Part shown: piece after piece, positions 1 through 6,228 of the stretch
Position numbering within the stretch: position 1 is the stretch's first letter
Layout: each line of letters begins with the position of its first letter
From: Spirochaetaceae bacterium
GTDB lineage: Bacteria; Spirochaetota; Spirochaetia; SZUA-6; Bin103
Assembly (NCBI GenBank): GCA_028818385.1
Contig: JAPPNY010000145.1
Coordinates: 1-35,475 of the forward strand
Direction of reading: 5' to 3'
DNA: 35,475 nucleotides
Made by a program: the position numbers and the translations under genes
The notes under the pieces: model-generated
The model's database searches: none
What the model was told of the DNA's origin: nothing
The model's input: the letters and a program-made list of their open reading frames with translations, nothing else

Positions 1-1209
1 AAGCAGGACTTCCGCGTCTTCGACTTCTGCTTCAATTTCGACTTCTTCCGCGAGAATCCGGAGGGCATCGAGGGAAGCGGCGTCGTGCCGCTCGGCACCC
101 GCCTCTTCCGTTCGCGGGTCCAACTGCTGTCCCATGTCCAGGCGACGCCCGACCTGGACCCGGACAAGACGGTCGCAGGCGCCCTGATCACGGAGCTCCA
201 TGGGGAAGTGGCGGCCATGCACCGCGAGAACTTCATCGTGCGGATGCACCTGGAGGCCGTGGATCGCTTCCGGGAGCGCACGACATGGGAACAGCTCAGC
301 GACGCGGACCGTGAGGTGCTACAGCGTGAGGTCGCCGGGCTGCCAAGCGAGGTCGAGACAGATGAGTTCGAGTCACGGATGTTCGATCTCTCCGCCCTTC
401 GCATGCAGTTGGCCTTGGCCGAGGGCAACATGAGCGCCGTCGAGGGTCACCGGCAGCGGATGGTCGAGATAGCCATGCTGTTGGAGGAGAAGACGACGAT
501 CCCCGCCGTCAAGGCCCAACTCGAATACCTGGCCTCCATGCAGGAGAGCAGCTTCTGGGAAGGGATCGACCTGCGCGGTCTCGAAGAGTTGCGGCTGCGC
601 CTACGCAGGCTGGTGCCCTTCCTCGACAGGAAGAAGCAGAAGATCGTCTACACGGACTTCCAGGATCAGGTCAAAGGCGTGCGAGAGCAAGAGCCCGTCT
701 ACATGCCGAAGATGACCGGTGTCCAGTATGAGAAGAAGGTCAAGACCTACCTGAAGAACCACCTCGACCACATCGCCATCCACCGTCTACGAACCAACCA
801 GCCGCTCACCGCAACCGATCTGCTGGGATTGGAGAGGACCCTGGCGGAGATCGGCGAGGACGACGGCCAGGCGTTATTGACGGGCCTCCTGGCCCGTAGC
901 GAGGCGCCATCGCTCGCCCACTTCGTGCGGAACATGGTGGGGATGGATCGCGCCGCCGCCCAGCGCGCGTTCTCCGGCTTCCTCTCCGATCAGAGCCTCA
1001 CGCCACCGCAGATCCGCTTCGTCGAGATGGTGATCGACCAGCTCACGGCCCGCGGCGTGATGGAGGCATCGGCTCTCTACGAATCGCCCTTCACCAACCT
1101 GCACGCCGACGGGCCGGAGGCACTGTTTGATGGAAAGGAAAACGTGATCGAAGGGATCTTCGACACACTGAAGGCGGTCCAGTCCGAGTTGACGGTGAAT
1201 ACCGGGTAG
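1..1209 (+). CDS. hsdR: Type I restriction enzyme R subunit (HsdR), C-terminal part; 5' end outside window
   Basis: The frame is open from base 1 without a start, so the gene enters from the left; the GTG at 85 is internal. The first residues (KQDFRVFDFCFNFDFF) match the segment after the helicase core of EcoEI-type HsdR/DEAD-box restriction subunits, where a phrase like 'F.IFDYCENFEYF' is typical. The remaining ~380 residues are charged and helical and end with LFDGKENVIEGIFDTLKAV, like the EcoEI_R C-terminal domain that contacts the methylase core. In the family HsdR is the ATP-dependent translocase/nuclease of a type I restriction complex; here only the C-terminal third is visible, so nuclease and helicase motifs cannot be checked. 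hsdM and hsdS would have to lie to the left. An antitoxin gene follows after 16 bp. A stand-alone DEAD-box restriction-like helicase is the main alternative. Confidence 0.75.
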   Translation, partial: KQDFRVFDFCFNFDFFRENPEGIEGSGVVPLGTRLFRSRVQLLSHVQATPDLDPDKTVAGALITELHGEVAAMHRENFIVRMHLEAVDRFRERTTWEQLSDADREVLQREVAGLPSEVETDEFESRMFDLSALRMQLALAEGNMSAVEGHRQRMVEIAMLLEEKTTIPAVKAQLEYLASMQESSFWEGIDLRGLEELRLRLRRLVPFLDRKKQKIVYTDFQDQVKGVREQEPVYMPKMTGVQYEKKVKTYLKNHLDHIAIHRLRTNQPLTATDLLGLERTLAEIGEDDGQALLTGLLARSEAPSLAHFVRNMVGMDRAAAQRAFSGFLSDQSLTPPQIRFVEMVIDQLTARGVMEASALYESPFTNLHADGPEALFDGKENVIEGIFDTLKAVQSELTVNTG

Positions 1210-1225
1210 CTTCAGAGGACATTCT

Positions 1226-1468
1226 ATGAAGACGATCAGTGTGCGTGACCTGCAGAAGTGGATTCGGTCCGTAATGGAGACGGCTCAGAACGACCAGGTG
1301 GTGATTGCGCGAAACGGGCAACCGATCGCGGTAATGGTCGGCGTGGAAGGCGCGGACTGGGAGACGCTTGCAGTCGAGACCAGCCGGGCCTTCTGGAAGG
1401 AGATCGCCCTACGACGAGACCAAGAGACCATCTCCCTCGCCGATTTCCGCAAGCGGCTTCAGGCATGA
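1226..1468 (+). CDS. Phd/YefM-family antitoxin
   Basis: An 80-residue protein beginning MKTISVRDLQKWIRSVM, followed by VVIARNGQPIAVMVGVEG. This is the Phd/YefM pattern: an N-terminal beta-alpha DNA-binding and dimerisation part in which 'V..R.....I' leads into 'GkPvA.lv'. The C-terminal part (about residues 45-80) would be the flexible toxin-neutralising tail. An AGAGGA ribosome-binding site lies 8-9 bp before the ATG. Such proteins normally repress their own operon and neutralise a Doc or RelE/YoeB toxin. No Doc, PIN or RelE gene is adjacent; the next gene, 19 bp downstream, is the large HEPN-like protein. The antitoxin is therefore either solitary or paired with an unrecognised partner. Confidence 0.75.
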   Translation: MKTISVRDLQKWIRSVMETAQNDQVVIARNGQPIAVMVGVEGADWETLAVETSRAFWKEIALRRDQETISLADFRKRLQA

Positions 1469-1487
1469 TTATGTCTGAACTGATCCC

Positions 1488-2624
1488 ATGAGCGAATCTA
1501 AGGCGCTGCGCGATCGCCTGAATGCGGAGCTTGATGCCGCGATAGCTGCCGCCTTAGAAGCCGCAGCCCGCGACCGCCACCGCCCGATAACGGAGGTAGG
1601 CCCGACCGATGCCACGGCACTGTTGGCATCCGTAGCGCGTGTCGCGCATTTCAACCGAGAATATGACGCTGGCGCGCGTACAGTAGCAAAGCTATCGCTA
1701 CCGAAGCGTTGGCCGTTGCCCACCGCCGAGCGCATGGCCCGGTGGCTGCTGAAGAACCCGGAGAATCTAACGCTCGCCTCCGCCGTCGCCGAGGCCGCGA
1801 TGCTCACCCCTGCCGATGAGCATACCGAGCACGAACGCAACGCACACCACGCCGCCGAACAGTGGTTGCTCGACTTTCGCGAGCCCTACGAGCTATTGGC
1901 CGATGGTGCACCCGGATGGTGGACCCCCGACCGGTGGCTGTCGTTCGCGGTGCTGTGCCTGTCTGACCTAGTAGTGACCTATCTCGGTACCAAGCGCCAG
2001 CGCCAGCCGCTCTACGACCTGGTGGCAGCCTGGCAGCGGTGCCCGGCGAAATCATTGTTCGAGACCGGAAACTTCAGGCCCGACGTATTGGCAACTGCAA
2101 CCGACGTGCGTCAGGCAACCGAAACCGGTGTGGGTCAGGTATCGTCTCTCTATCTGATGTCCGAGGAATTCATGCTCTTGGCTAAGAGCGAATTGAAGAA
2201 CTCTGATTTCTTACAGCGCGGGAGGATCAGATACAGCGCAGGCATCTTCTGTCTTGGCCATGCACTGGAATTGACGTACAAGCTTCTCTTATTGAAAGAC
2301 CGAGGAACTTACCCCACGGGGCATAATTTTGAGCGGCTATTCGGCTGCATGACCAAAGAAGACAAGCATGCCATTTGTCAGATAGTTAGAGATGCAGGTT
2401 GGGATTCGTGTGATCACTTCCACGATTTCATGGCCAACGACATACGCTTTACGGATAGGAAGTACTACGACGTTCTTAGTTCTCTTGATCACTGGACGCA
2501 TGACCTAAGTGACCAGAACTTGGACCACAAACTGTGGCCTCAGGTAGTTCGTTCGTGCGAGCATTTACATCGATATGCTGCGTCTACGATATGGAAAGAT
2601 CCAACCCTGCCATCGGAGCCGTGA
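1488..2624 (+). CDS. Hypothetical protein, HEPN-like C-terminal half
   Basis: A 378-residue protein I do not recognise as a named family. The first ~190 residues are Ala/Arg-rich and helical. The second half holds GHALELTYKLLLLKDRGTY followed by GHNFERLF, which resembles HEPN-type helical bundles in which a 'GHalE...K' helix precedes a 'HnL..L' helix. The RxxxxH ribonuclease motif of active HEPN toxins is not evident, so nuclease activity is not claimed. Codon use changes within the gene: from about 2130 onward it is clearly AT-richer than its surroundings, suggesting transfer or a chimeric origin. It begins 19 bp after the Phd antitoxin with no good Shine-Dalgarno sequence. A seven-codon ORF (1471-1491) ends in ATGA over the start codon, so translational coupling is possible. 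No signal peptide or membrane segment is seen. Confidence 0.6.
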   Translation: MSESKALRDRLNAELDAAIAAALEAAARDRHRPITEVGPTDATALLASVARVAHFNREYDAGARTVAKLSLPKRWPLPTAERMARWLLKNPENLTLASAVAEAAMLTPADEHTEHERNAHHAAEQWLLDFREPYELLADGAPGWWTPDRWLSFAVLCLSDLVVTYLGTKRQRQPLYDLVAAWQRCPAKSLFETGNFRPDVLATATDVRQATETGVGQVSSLYLMSEEFMLLAKSELKNSDFLQRGRIRYSAGIFCLGHALELTYKLLLLKDRGTYPTGHNFERLFGCMTKEDKHAICQIVRDAGWDSCDHFHDFMANDIRFTDRKYYDVLSSLDHWTHDLSDQNLDHKLWPQVVRSCEHLHRYAASTIWKDPTLPSEP

Positions 2625-2676
2625 AGAAGCCGCTCACGGCCCGAGGCTTGACGGCGGCCTCTGCTCTCGACGAACC

Positions 2677-3026
2677 GCCGTTTTGTCGGTGCGTTCGGTG
2701 CACCGACGCGTCGGTGATGCACAGCGCGCCGGTATCGCGAGCCCAGGTTCATCGCCACACCGCGAACAGGACACCGGCGATCGTCAGCACCACGAGCTGG
2801 TAGGAACTGAACAGTAGCCACAGGCCGACCGGTCGATCCTCGTACAGGATGGTATTGGCTGAGGTCAGAGCGCCGATGGCGATCCACACCACCGCACCGG
2901 CTACCGCCCCTTCCCACCAAGTGGTTACCCCGGCGCTGCCGATGATCACGGCCAGCACGTAGGTGGTGACCAGGCCCATCACGAATCCGAGCGGGTACAC
3001 GAGCGGTGATGCTTCGATGTCCTCCT
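2677..3026. repeat. Diverged direct repeat, copy 1 (DUF1761 gene and its 3' flank)
   Basis: About 350 bp aligns with 4047-4391 in the same orientation, with scattered substitutions (most bases identical by eye). It covers the C-terminal two thirds of the DUF1761 gene and ~70 bp beyond its stop, including the palindrome at 2701-2716. The two copies bracket the nuclease gene at 3457-3975. Confidence 0.85.
2701..2716. other. Perfect 16-bp palindrome
   Basis: CACCGACGCGTCGGTG is its own reverse complement and lies 32 bp beyond the stop of the minus-strand DUF1761 gene. The second repeat copy (4071 onward) retains only the central ten bases, CGACGCGTCG. No T-tract follows on either strand, so it is not a classical terminator; a protein-binding site or a weak 3' hairpin is possible. 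Confidence 0.5.
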
Positions 3027-3156
3027 CGCGCTTCCCGATCAGGCGCAGGAACAGGCCCGAGAACAGCGGTCCGTACCAGAGGAAACCGACCACCATGTTG
3101 ACGATTGCCGCCACCAACACCGCCAACCAGTTCACTGCGAGAAACTGCAACCCCAC
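2749..3156 (-). CDS. DUF1761 family membrane protein
   Basis: A 135-residue, very hydrophobic protein with about four membrane helices (near residues 7-25, 52-74, 80-97 and 112-133). It has the DUF1761 pattern NWLAVLVAAIVNMVVGFLWY near the N-terminus, with short loops such as KREEDIEAS, and a WEGAVAGAVVW segment. The biochemical role of the family is unknown. The start given is a GTG at 3156 preceded immediately by GGAGGG, which is too close for ideal spacing; the GTG at 3135 (before NWLAVL) is an alternative. The gene stands alone on the minus strand between plus-strand genes. A diverged, broken copy of its 3' part lies at 4118-4391. Confidence 0.75.
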   Translation of the reverse strand: MGLQFLAVNWLAVLVAAIVNMVVGFLWYGPLFSGLFLRLIGKREEDIEASPLVYPLGFVMGLVTTYVLAVIIGSAGVTTWWEGAVAGAVVWIAIGALTSANTILYEDRPVGLWLLFSSYQLVVLTIAGVLFAVWR

Positions 3157-3456
3157 CCCTCCAGCCGCGTGCGCGGTCGCCGCAGCACAACGAAACTAAC
3201 AGACTCCTGCGAAACGAGTCGAGGTCCGCCGACGCAGCAGGACCGAGCGCGGCGGCGTCGCCGAACAGCCGGACGACGATTCCGCGAAGGAGCGGTGGCC
3301 GGGCCGGTTCCGGCGTGCGCTCCTGGACGGCGACTTCAACAGGGGGTCCGGTGGAGTTCGGCCGCTGACAGGAACGAAGCAAGACTGCCATGGTGCGTCC
3401 CGACTCCCGACTGCTATGATCGCCGAACACGAAACGGAGTCGAGCAAACACGAACG
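3157..3456. other. 300-bp gene-free stretch with a remnant of FN3-coding sequence
   Basis: No convincing gene on either strand. Bases 3239-3264 (26 bp) are identical to 6452-6477, which encode the start of the FN3 domain of the heparinase-like protein (minus strand, reading SATPPRSVLLR in both). Weaker similarity extends over about 3217-3270. This looks like a fragment of a related gene left behind by rearrangement. The promoter of the nuclease gene should lie near the right end, but I see no clear -35/-10 pair. Confidence 0.5.
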
Positions 3457-3975
3457 ATGGAACTCTTGGCCTATCTCCTCCTTGCCGTCGCGGCGTGGGT
3501 GGTTCTTCGGGAATTGTTCAGGAAGCGCGCGCCCAAGCGACGCAGCCTCCGCCGACGACGGCGCACGGGCACGCTCGCCGGGAAAGCCTATGTCACCGAC
3601 GGCGACGGGATTCGCGTATCCGGGCAGGAAGTACGGTTCGCCGGTGTCGACGCGCCCGAGTGGGATCAGCGGGCCAAGCACCAGGATGGCTACTGGTTCG
3701 GACATGGAAGGCGTGTGAAGAGCGCCTTGATCCGCGAGATCGGTGGCAAGCGAGTTCACGTCACGGTCGAGGACTATGACAGATTCGGACGTGCGGTCGG
3801 CGTCGTAGCCTGCAACGGCAAGGATGTCGGGGAGTGGCTCGTCCGGGAAGGACACGCGATCGCTGCCTATAGCGATCGGTACAAACACATAGAGCGGGAA
3901 GCGCGACAGGCCAAGCGGGGGATGTGGGGCCACGCTGTGAACATCGACCCCCGGCGGTGGCGGCATCGGAGTTAG
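3457..3975 (+). CDS. Staphylococcal-nuclease-like (thermonuclease) protein with N-terminal membrane anchor
   Basis: 172 residues. Residues 1-20 (MELLAYLLLAVAAWVVLREL) form one membrane helix or uncleaved signal anchor, followed by a strongly basic stretch (about 22-37). Residues ~40-165 form an SNase (TNase) OB-fold: TDGDGIRV at 47-54 supplies calcium-binding aspartates, VRFAGVDAPE carries R60 and E68, and DRFGRAVG carries R112, matching R35, E43 and R87 of staphylococcal nuclease. The terminal REARQAKRGMW phrase is family-typical. SNase enzymes hydrolyse phosphodiester bonds in DNA and RNA; the anchor and basic linker suggest action at the outer face of the membrane (inference). The ATG at 3457 is chosen because the hydrophobic helix follows directly; upstream codons are low-complexity. 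The gene lies between two DUF1761 repeat copies. Confidence 0.85.
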   Translation: MELLAYLLLAVAAWVVLRELFRKRAPKRRSLRRRRRTGTLAGKAYVTDGDGIRVSGQEVRFAGVDAPEWDQRAKHQDGYWFGHGRRVKSALIREIGGKRVHVTVEDYDRFGRAVGVVACNGKDVGEWLVREGHAIAAYSDRYKHIEREARQAKRGMWGHAVNIDPRRWRHRS

Positions 3976-4046
3976 CCCCTGGCGCGCCGCGCTCCCCGGT
4001 CCGGTACGTGATCCAGCACCGGCACCGTACCCAGGCATAGTGCGTC

Positions 4047-4391
4047 GCCGTATGTCGGTACGTTCAGTGCACCGACGCGTCGACGATGCACAGCGCGACG
4101 GTATTGCGAGCGCAGGTTCATCGCCACAGCGCGAACAGGACGCCGGCTATGGTCAGCACCACGAGCTGGTACGAACTGAACAGCAGCCGCAGCCCGACCG
4201 GTCGATCCTCGCACAGGATGGTATCCGCAGAGGTCAGAGCGCCGATGGCGACCCACACCACGGCGCCAGTTACCGCCCCTCCCCACCAAGTGGTCACCCC
4301 GCGCTGCCGACGACCACGGCGAGCACGTAGGTGGTGACCGAGCCCATCACGAATCCGAGCGGGTACACGAGCGGCGACGCTTCGACCTCCT
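4047..4391. repeat. Diverged direct repeat, copy 2
   Basis: Partner of 2677-3026. Similarity starts in the common GCCGT..GTCGGT segment and stops abruptly after GACCTCC near 4391, where copy 1 continues into the N-terminal codons of DUF1761. The breakpoint leads directly into the hairpin array at 4430. Confidence 0.85.
4118..4391 (-). pseudogene. DUF1761 pseudogene (frameshifted and truncated duplicate)
   Basis: Reading from the stop at 4118, the frame encodes a near copy of the intact protein's C-terminus (TTWWGGAVTGAVVWVAIGAL, later YQLVVLTIAGVLFALWR). At 4300/4301 one G is missing relative to copy 1 (CCCCGCGCTG against CCCCGGCGCTG), which shifts the frame so that upstream codons no longer read as DUF1761. 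Homology ends at about 4391, so the first ~45 residues, including the first membrane helix, are gone. The product cannot be a working DUF1761 protein. Confidence 0.85.
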
Positions 4392-4429
4392 GATTGACAG
4401 CGCGGACACGGAAGCGTACCGTAGAAGAG

Positions 4430-4509
4430 CATCCCGTTGGGATGGTTTGCGTGCGGCCCCGTTGGGGTCATGTTTGTCCGGGCCCCGTTTCGGGGCCCTT
4501 TTCGCAAAC
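4430..4509. other. Cluster of three short hairpins, two enclosed by a 7-bp stem
   Basis: Hairpin 1 (4430-4444) is CATCCC-GTT-GGGATG. Hairpin 2 (4455-4469) is GGCCCC-GTT-GGGGTC with one G-T pair. Hairpin 3 (4480-4498) is GGGCCCCG-TTT-CGGGGCCC. All have three-base loops, with loops 25 and 27 bp apart. GTTTGCG at 4445-4451 is complementary to CGCAAAC at 4503-4509, so hairpins 2 and 3 could sit inside one closing stem as a branched RNA or DNA structure. It lies between the truncated DUF1761 copy and the 3' end of the HNH remnant. It could be a structured RNA, a tandem terminator or a recombination site; I do not recognise it as a known family. Confidence 0.5.
4480..4502 (+). terminator. Candidate Rho-independent terminator
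   Basis: A perfect 8-bp GC stem (GGGCCCCG/CGGGGCCC) with a TTT loop is followed directly by TTTT on the plus strand. The nearest plus-strand gene is the nuclease ending at 3975, about 500 bp upstream. On the minus strand the hairpin lies 39 bp past the HNH remnant but lacks a T-tract. Confidence 0.5.
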
Positions 4510-4536
4510 TCGTGGACGGCCATTTTCCGATTCGAG

Positions 4537-4845
4537 CTACAGGTACAAGCGGCGAATCTCCTTGTCCACGAACGGAATAGATGCTCCACGATGTGCAGCC
4601 TTCCGTGCTCGCGGTATTGCTCGACATGCCTCCGGCGAGTTCACACCGGTGTATTCGCTCTTCTTCCGGTTTATCCGCAAGCAGGCGAGCCGATAGCTGC
4701 ACCACTCGTAGACCAGTCGCCAATCCCTCGATTTGGGGATCATGTGATCCACGGTGAAGTCTGCGGTAGGGTGAGCCCACGAACACGGCTCCCGAACCTC
4801 CCGGTTGAACCGGTCCGGTTCCGGTTGTGGCGTAACTCTTATCAC
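4537..4845 (-). pseudogene. Degenerate HNH nuclease, PtuB-like partner of the upstream ATPase
   Basis: 102 residues, starting at a GTG two bases after the ATPase stop. The N-terminus (MIRVTPQPEPDRFNREVREP) and the block FTVDHMIPKSRDWRLVYEW...YRLACLRINRKKSEYTGV resemble HNH proteins of about 200 residues that travel with AAA ATPases, as in Septu PtuB. DH in TVDH would be the first metal-site His and the N of RINRKK the central Asn. Compared with that layout, ~50 residues including the Cys-bearing segment seem lost after REVREP. The part between YTGV and the terminal IPFVDKEIRRLYL is also shortened and reads unconvincingly. I therefore call it internally deleted, probably inactive. The alternative is an unusually short functional HNH domain. 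The alignment is from memory of the family, not computed. Confidence 0.5.
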
Positions 4846-4847
4846 GT

Positions 4848-6158
4848 CTATCCGGTGGCTCGTTTCTTCTTCAATGACTCCCGGAAGTGCCCCCAGCCCG
4901 CGAGAAACGGATCAGAGTCGGCAAGAACCTTGATCAGTTCCCGGCCCACAGCCTCAACCTCATCGAGCGATGGTTCGCCGCCGCTGAGCAGCTCCCGAGC
5001 TTGCAGGACAACCTGCTCAGCCTCGATGCTTCCACGGTCGGTGATCAGATCGAACGCGTCGCTCGTGAGCCAGGGGCCGACCGCACCCCGCCGTTCATAC
5101 ATCCCGCGCCGGAGCACGACCCCCGACTCGGTCTCCAGGTCAAGGTCGAACCAGGCGTCTCGCTCTTCATCGAACCAGGCCTCGGCGGAGGAAAGCACCA
5201 GCGGGGAGTGTGTAGTGACCACCAATTGCACGGCTTCCGGAGTGCCCAGTTCACGCATCGCGCCGTCCAGGGAACTCAGAGTGGATCGTTGCCATCGCGG
5301 ATGAAGATGGCTCTCCACTTCGTCTATCAGCAACACGACGCTGTCGCACGGTTCTTCGCCGAGTTGCTCGGCGGCCAACCGGTGCTCACGCCACGCCAAC
5401 GTGAGCATGTAGGCCAGCGCCACGACGCGGCGAACGCCGGCGGACGCGTGCAGAATGGGAATCGCTTCGGCGTAGCCCGTTCGTATGGTCGGGATGTCCC
5501 TGGGGTCGTCAATGGAGATGCGCGACAGACTTCCCGGTTCGACACGGACACCGGTCCCATCGGAGGCGAGCGTTTCGATCACCGCCTTCATGGTGGCGTG
5601 ACTGTCATTCTGCGCGCTGATCCAGGCAGCCCAGTCCATGATCAGCCCGTTGCAGATCGGCACGCGCCTGCCATTTTCCTGCATGTACGCGCCGTTCCAA
5701 ACCTCGTCCTGAGTAAAGACCTGCGCCGGACGCCGCGGGGAGACGTCGGCGTCGCCGCGTCGCCTCCAGTGGTTCCGAGCCGGGTCCCAGAACGAGAACG
5801 AACCGTCCGTGTGCGCGTAGATCACCAAGCCCGGCAGCAACGGCCGTCCGGAGCGCCCCACCCACGCTTGATTCCTCGGTACGTACCGAGCCTCGTACTC
5901 GGCTGTGGTGTTCCTTGCCCGTGCACGAACCCCGATGGTCGCGTCCTCGCCCGCCGTCGCGGGTCGCGCCGCATACCCGGCGTTCATGTGCGGATTCACT
6001 TCCTGCGGCCACTTTCGCGTCAGCGCCCACCAGATCACATCCAGCAGGAAGCTCTTTCCCAGTCCGTTGTCGCCGGTAATGAGGTTGAACCGCGGAGCGA
6101 GCTCCATCTCCATCCACGGCGCCGGACCGACATTGCGGAGGCGCAGGCACTCAATCAT
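4848..6158 (-). CDS. AAA family ATPase, Septu PtuA-like / OLD-RecF-like
   Basis: 436 residues with a complete ABC/SMC-like ATPase core. Walker A is GDNGLGKS (29-36), a signature-like segment is SAGVRR (239-244), Walker B is VVLLIDE with D279 and E280 followed by VESHLHPRWQ, and an H-loop TTHSPLVLSS carries H317. About 180 residues separate Walker A from the signature, as expected for a helical insertion. No TOPRIM domain is present, which argues against a full OLD nuclease. Such ATPases pair with HNH proteins in anti-phage systems of the Septu type, where the ATPase senses invasion or nucleotide depletion and the HNH protein cuts nucleic acid. The downstream HNH gene begins two bases after this stop but looks damaged, so the ATPase may be an orphan. 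A CATAAT -10-like box lies ~22 bp upstream. Confidence 0.75.
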   Translation of the reverse strand: MIECLRLRNVGPAPWMEMELAPRFNLITGDNGLGKSFLLDVIWWALTRKWPQEVNPHMNAGYAARPATAGEDATIGVRARARNTTAEYEARYVPRNQAWVGRSGRPLLPGLVIYAHTDGSFSFWDPARNHWRRRGDADVSPRRPAQVFTQDEVWNGAYMQENGRRVPICNGLIMDWAAWISAQNDSHATMKAVIETLASDGTGVRVEPGSLSRISIDDPRDIPTIRTGYAEAIPILHASAGVRRVVALAYMLTLAWREHRLAAEQLGEEPCDSVVLLIDEVESHLHPRWQRSTLSSLDGAMRELGTPEAVQLVVTTHSPLVLSSAEAWFDEERDAWFDLDLETESGVVLRRGMYERRGAVGPWLTSDAFDLITDRGSIEAEQVVLQARELLSGGEPSLDEVEAVGRELIKVLADSDPFLAGWGHFRESLKKKRATG

Positions 6159-6179
6159 GGCACCAGTCCAGATTAACAG

Positions 6180-6185
6180 ATTATG
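6180..6185 (-). promoter_or_regulatory. Possible -10 box for the AAA ATPase gene
   Basis: On the minus strand the sequence reads CATAAT (5 of 6 to TATAAT), 21 bp before the ATG at 6158. No convincing -35 hexamer is found at 16-18 bp spacing, so the call is weak. Confidence 0.25.
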
Positions 6186-6228
6186 GGGATCGGGCGGCCA
6201 ACCTCATCTGCGGTTCAACGGAACCACC

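Noticed and set aside
1471..1491. Seven-codon ORF between the antitoxin and HEPN-like genes as a leader peptide
   Set aside because: No ribosome-binding site and no regulatory codon run or attenuator hairpin; kept only as a possible coupling feature.
2701..2716. Palindrome as a Rho-independent terminator
   Set aside because: No T-tract follows on either strand and the second repeat copy has let it decay, so termination is not supported.
3169..3456. Longer N-terminus for the SNase-like protein
   Set aside because: The extra codons are Arg-rich, cover the FN3 remnant, and would place the membrane anchor in the interior; ATG at 3457 begins directly with the anchor.
4445..4509. GTTTGCG...CGCAAAC element as an integron attC site
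   Set aside because: attC core sites have the opposite layout (RYYYAAC first, GTTRRRY last) and these sequences do not fit the consensus; no integrase or cassette array is present.
4347..4589. Minus-strand frame reading through the hairpin array, including HPNGMLFYGTLPCPRC
   Set aside because: It has no ribosome-binding site, crosses the repeat breakpoint and ends in the frameshifted DUF1761 copy; the Cys pair alone is not enough to call a gene.
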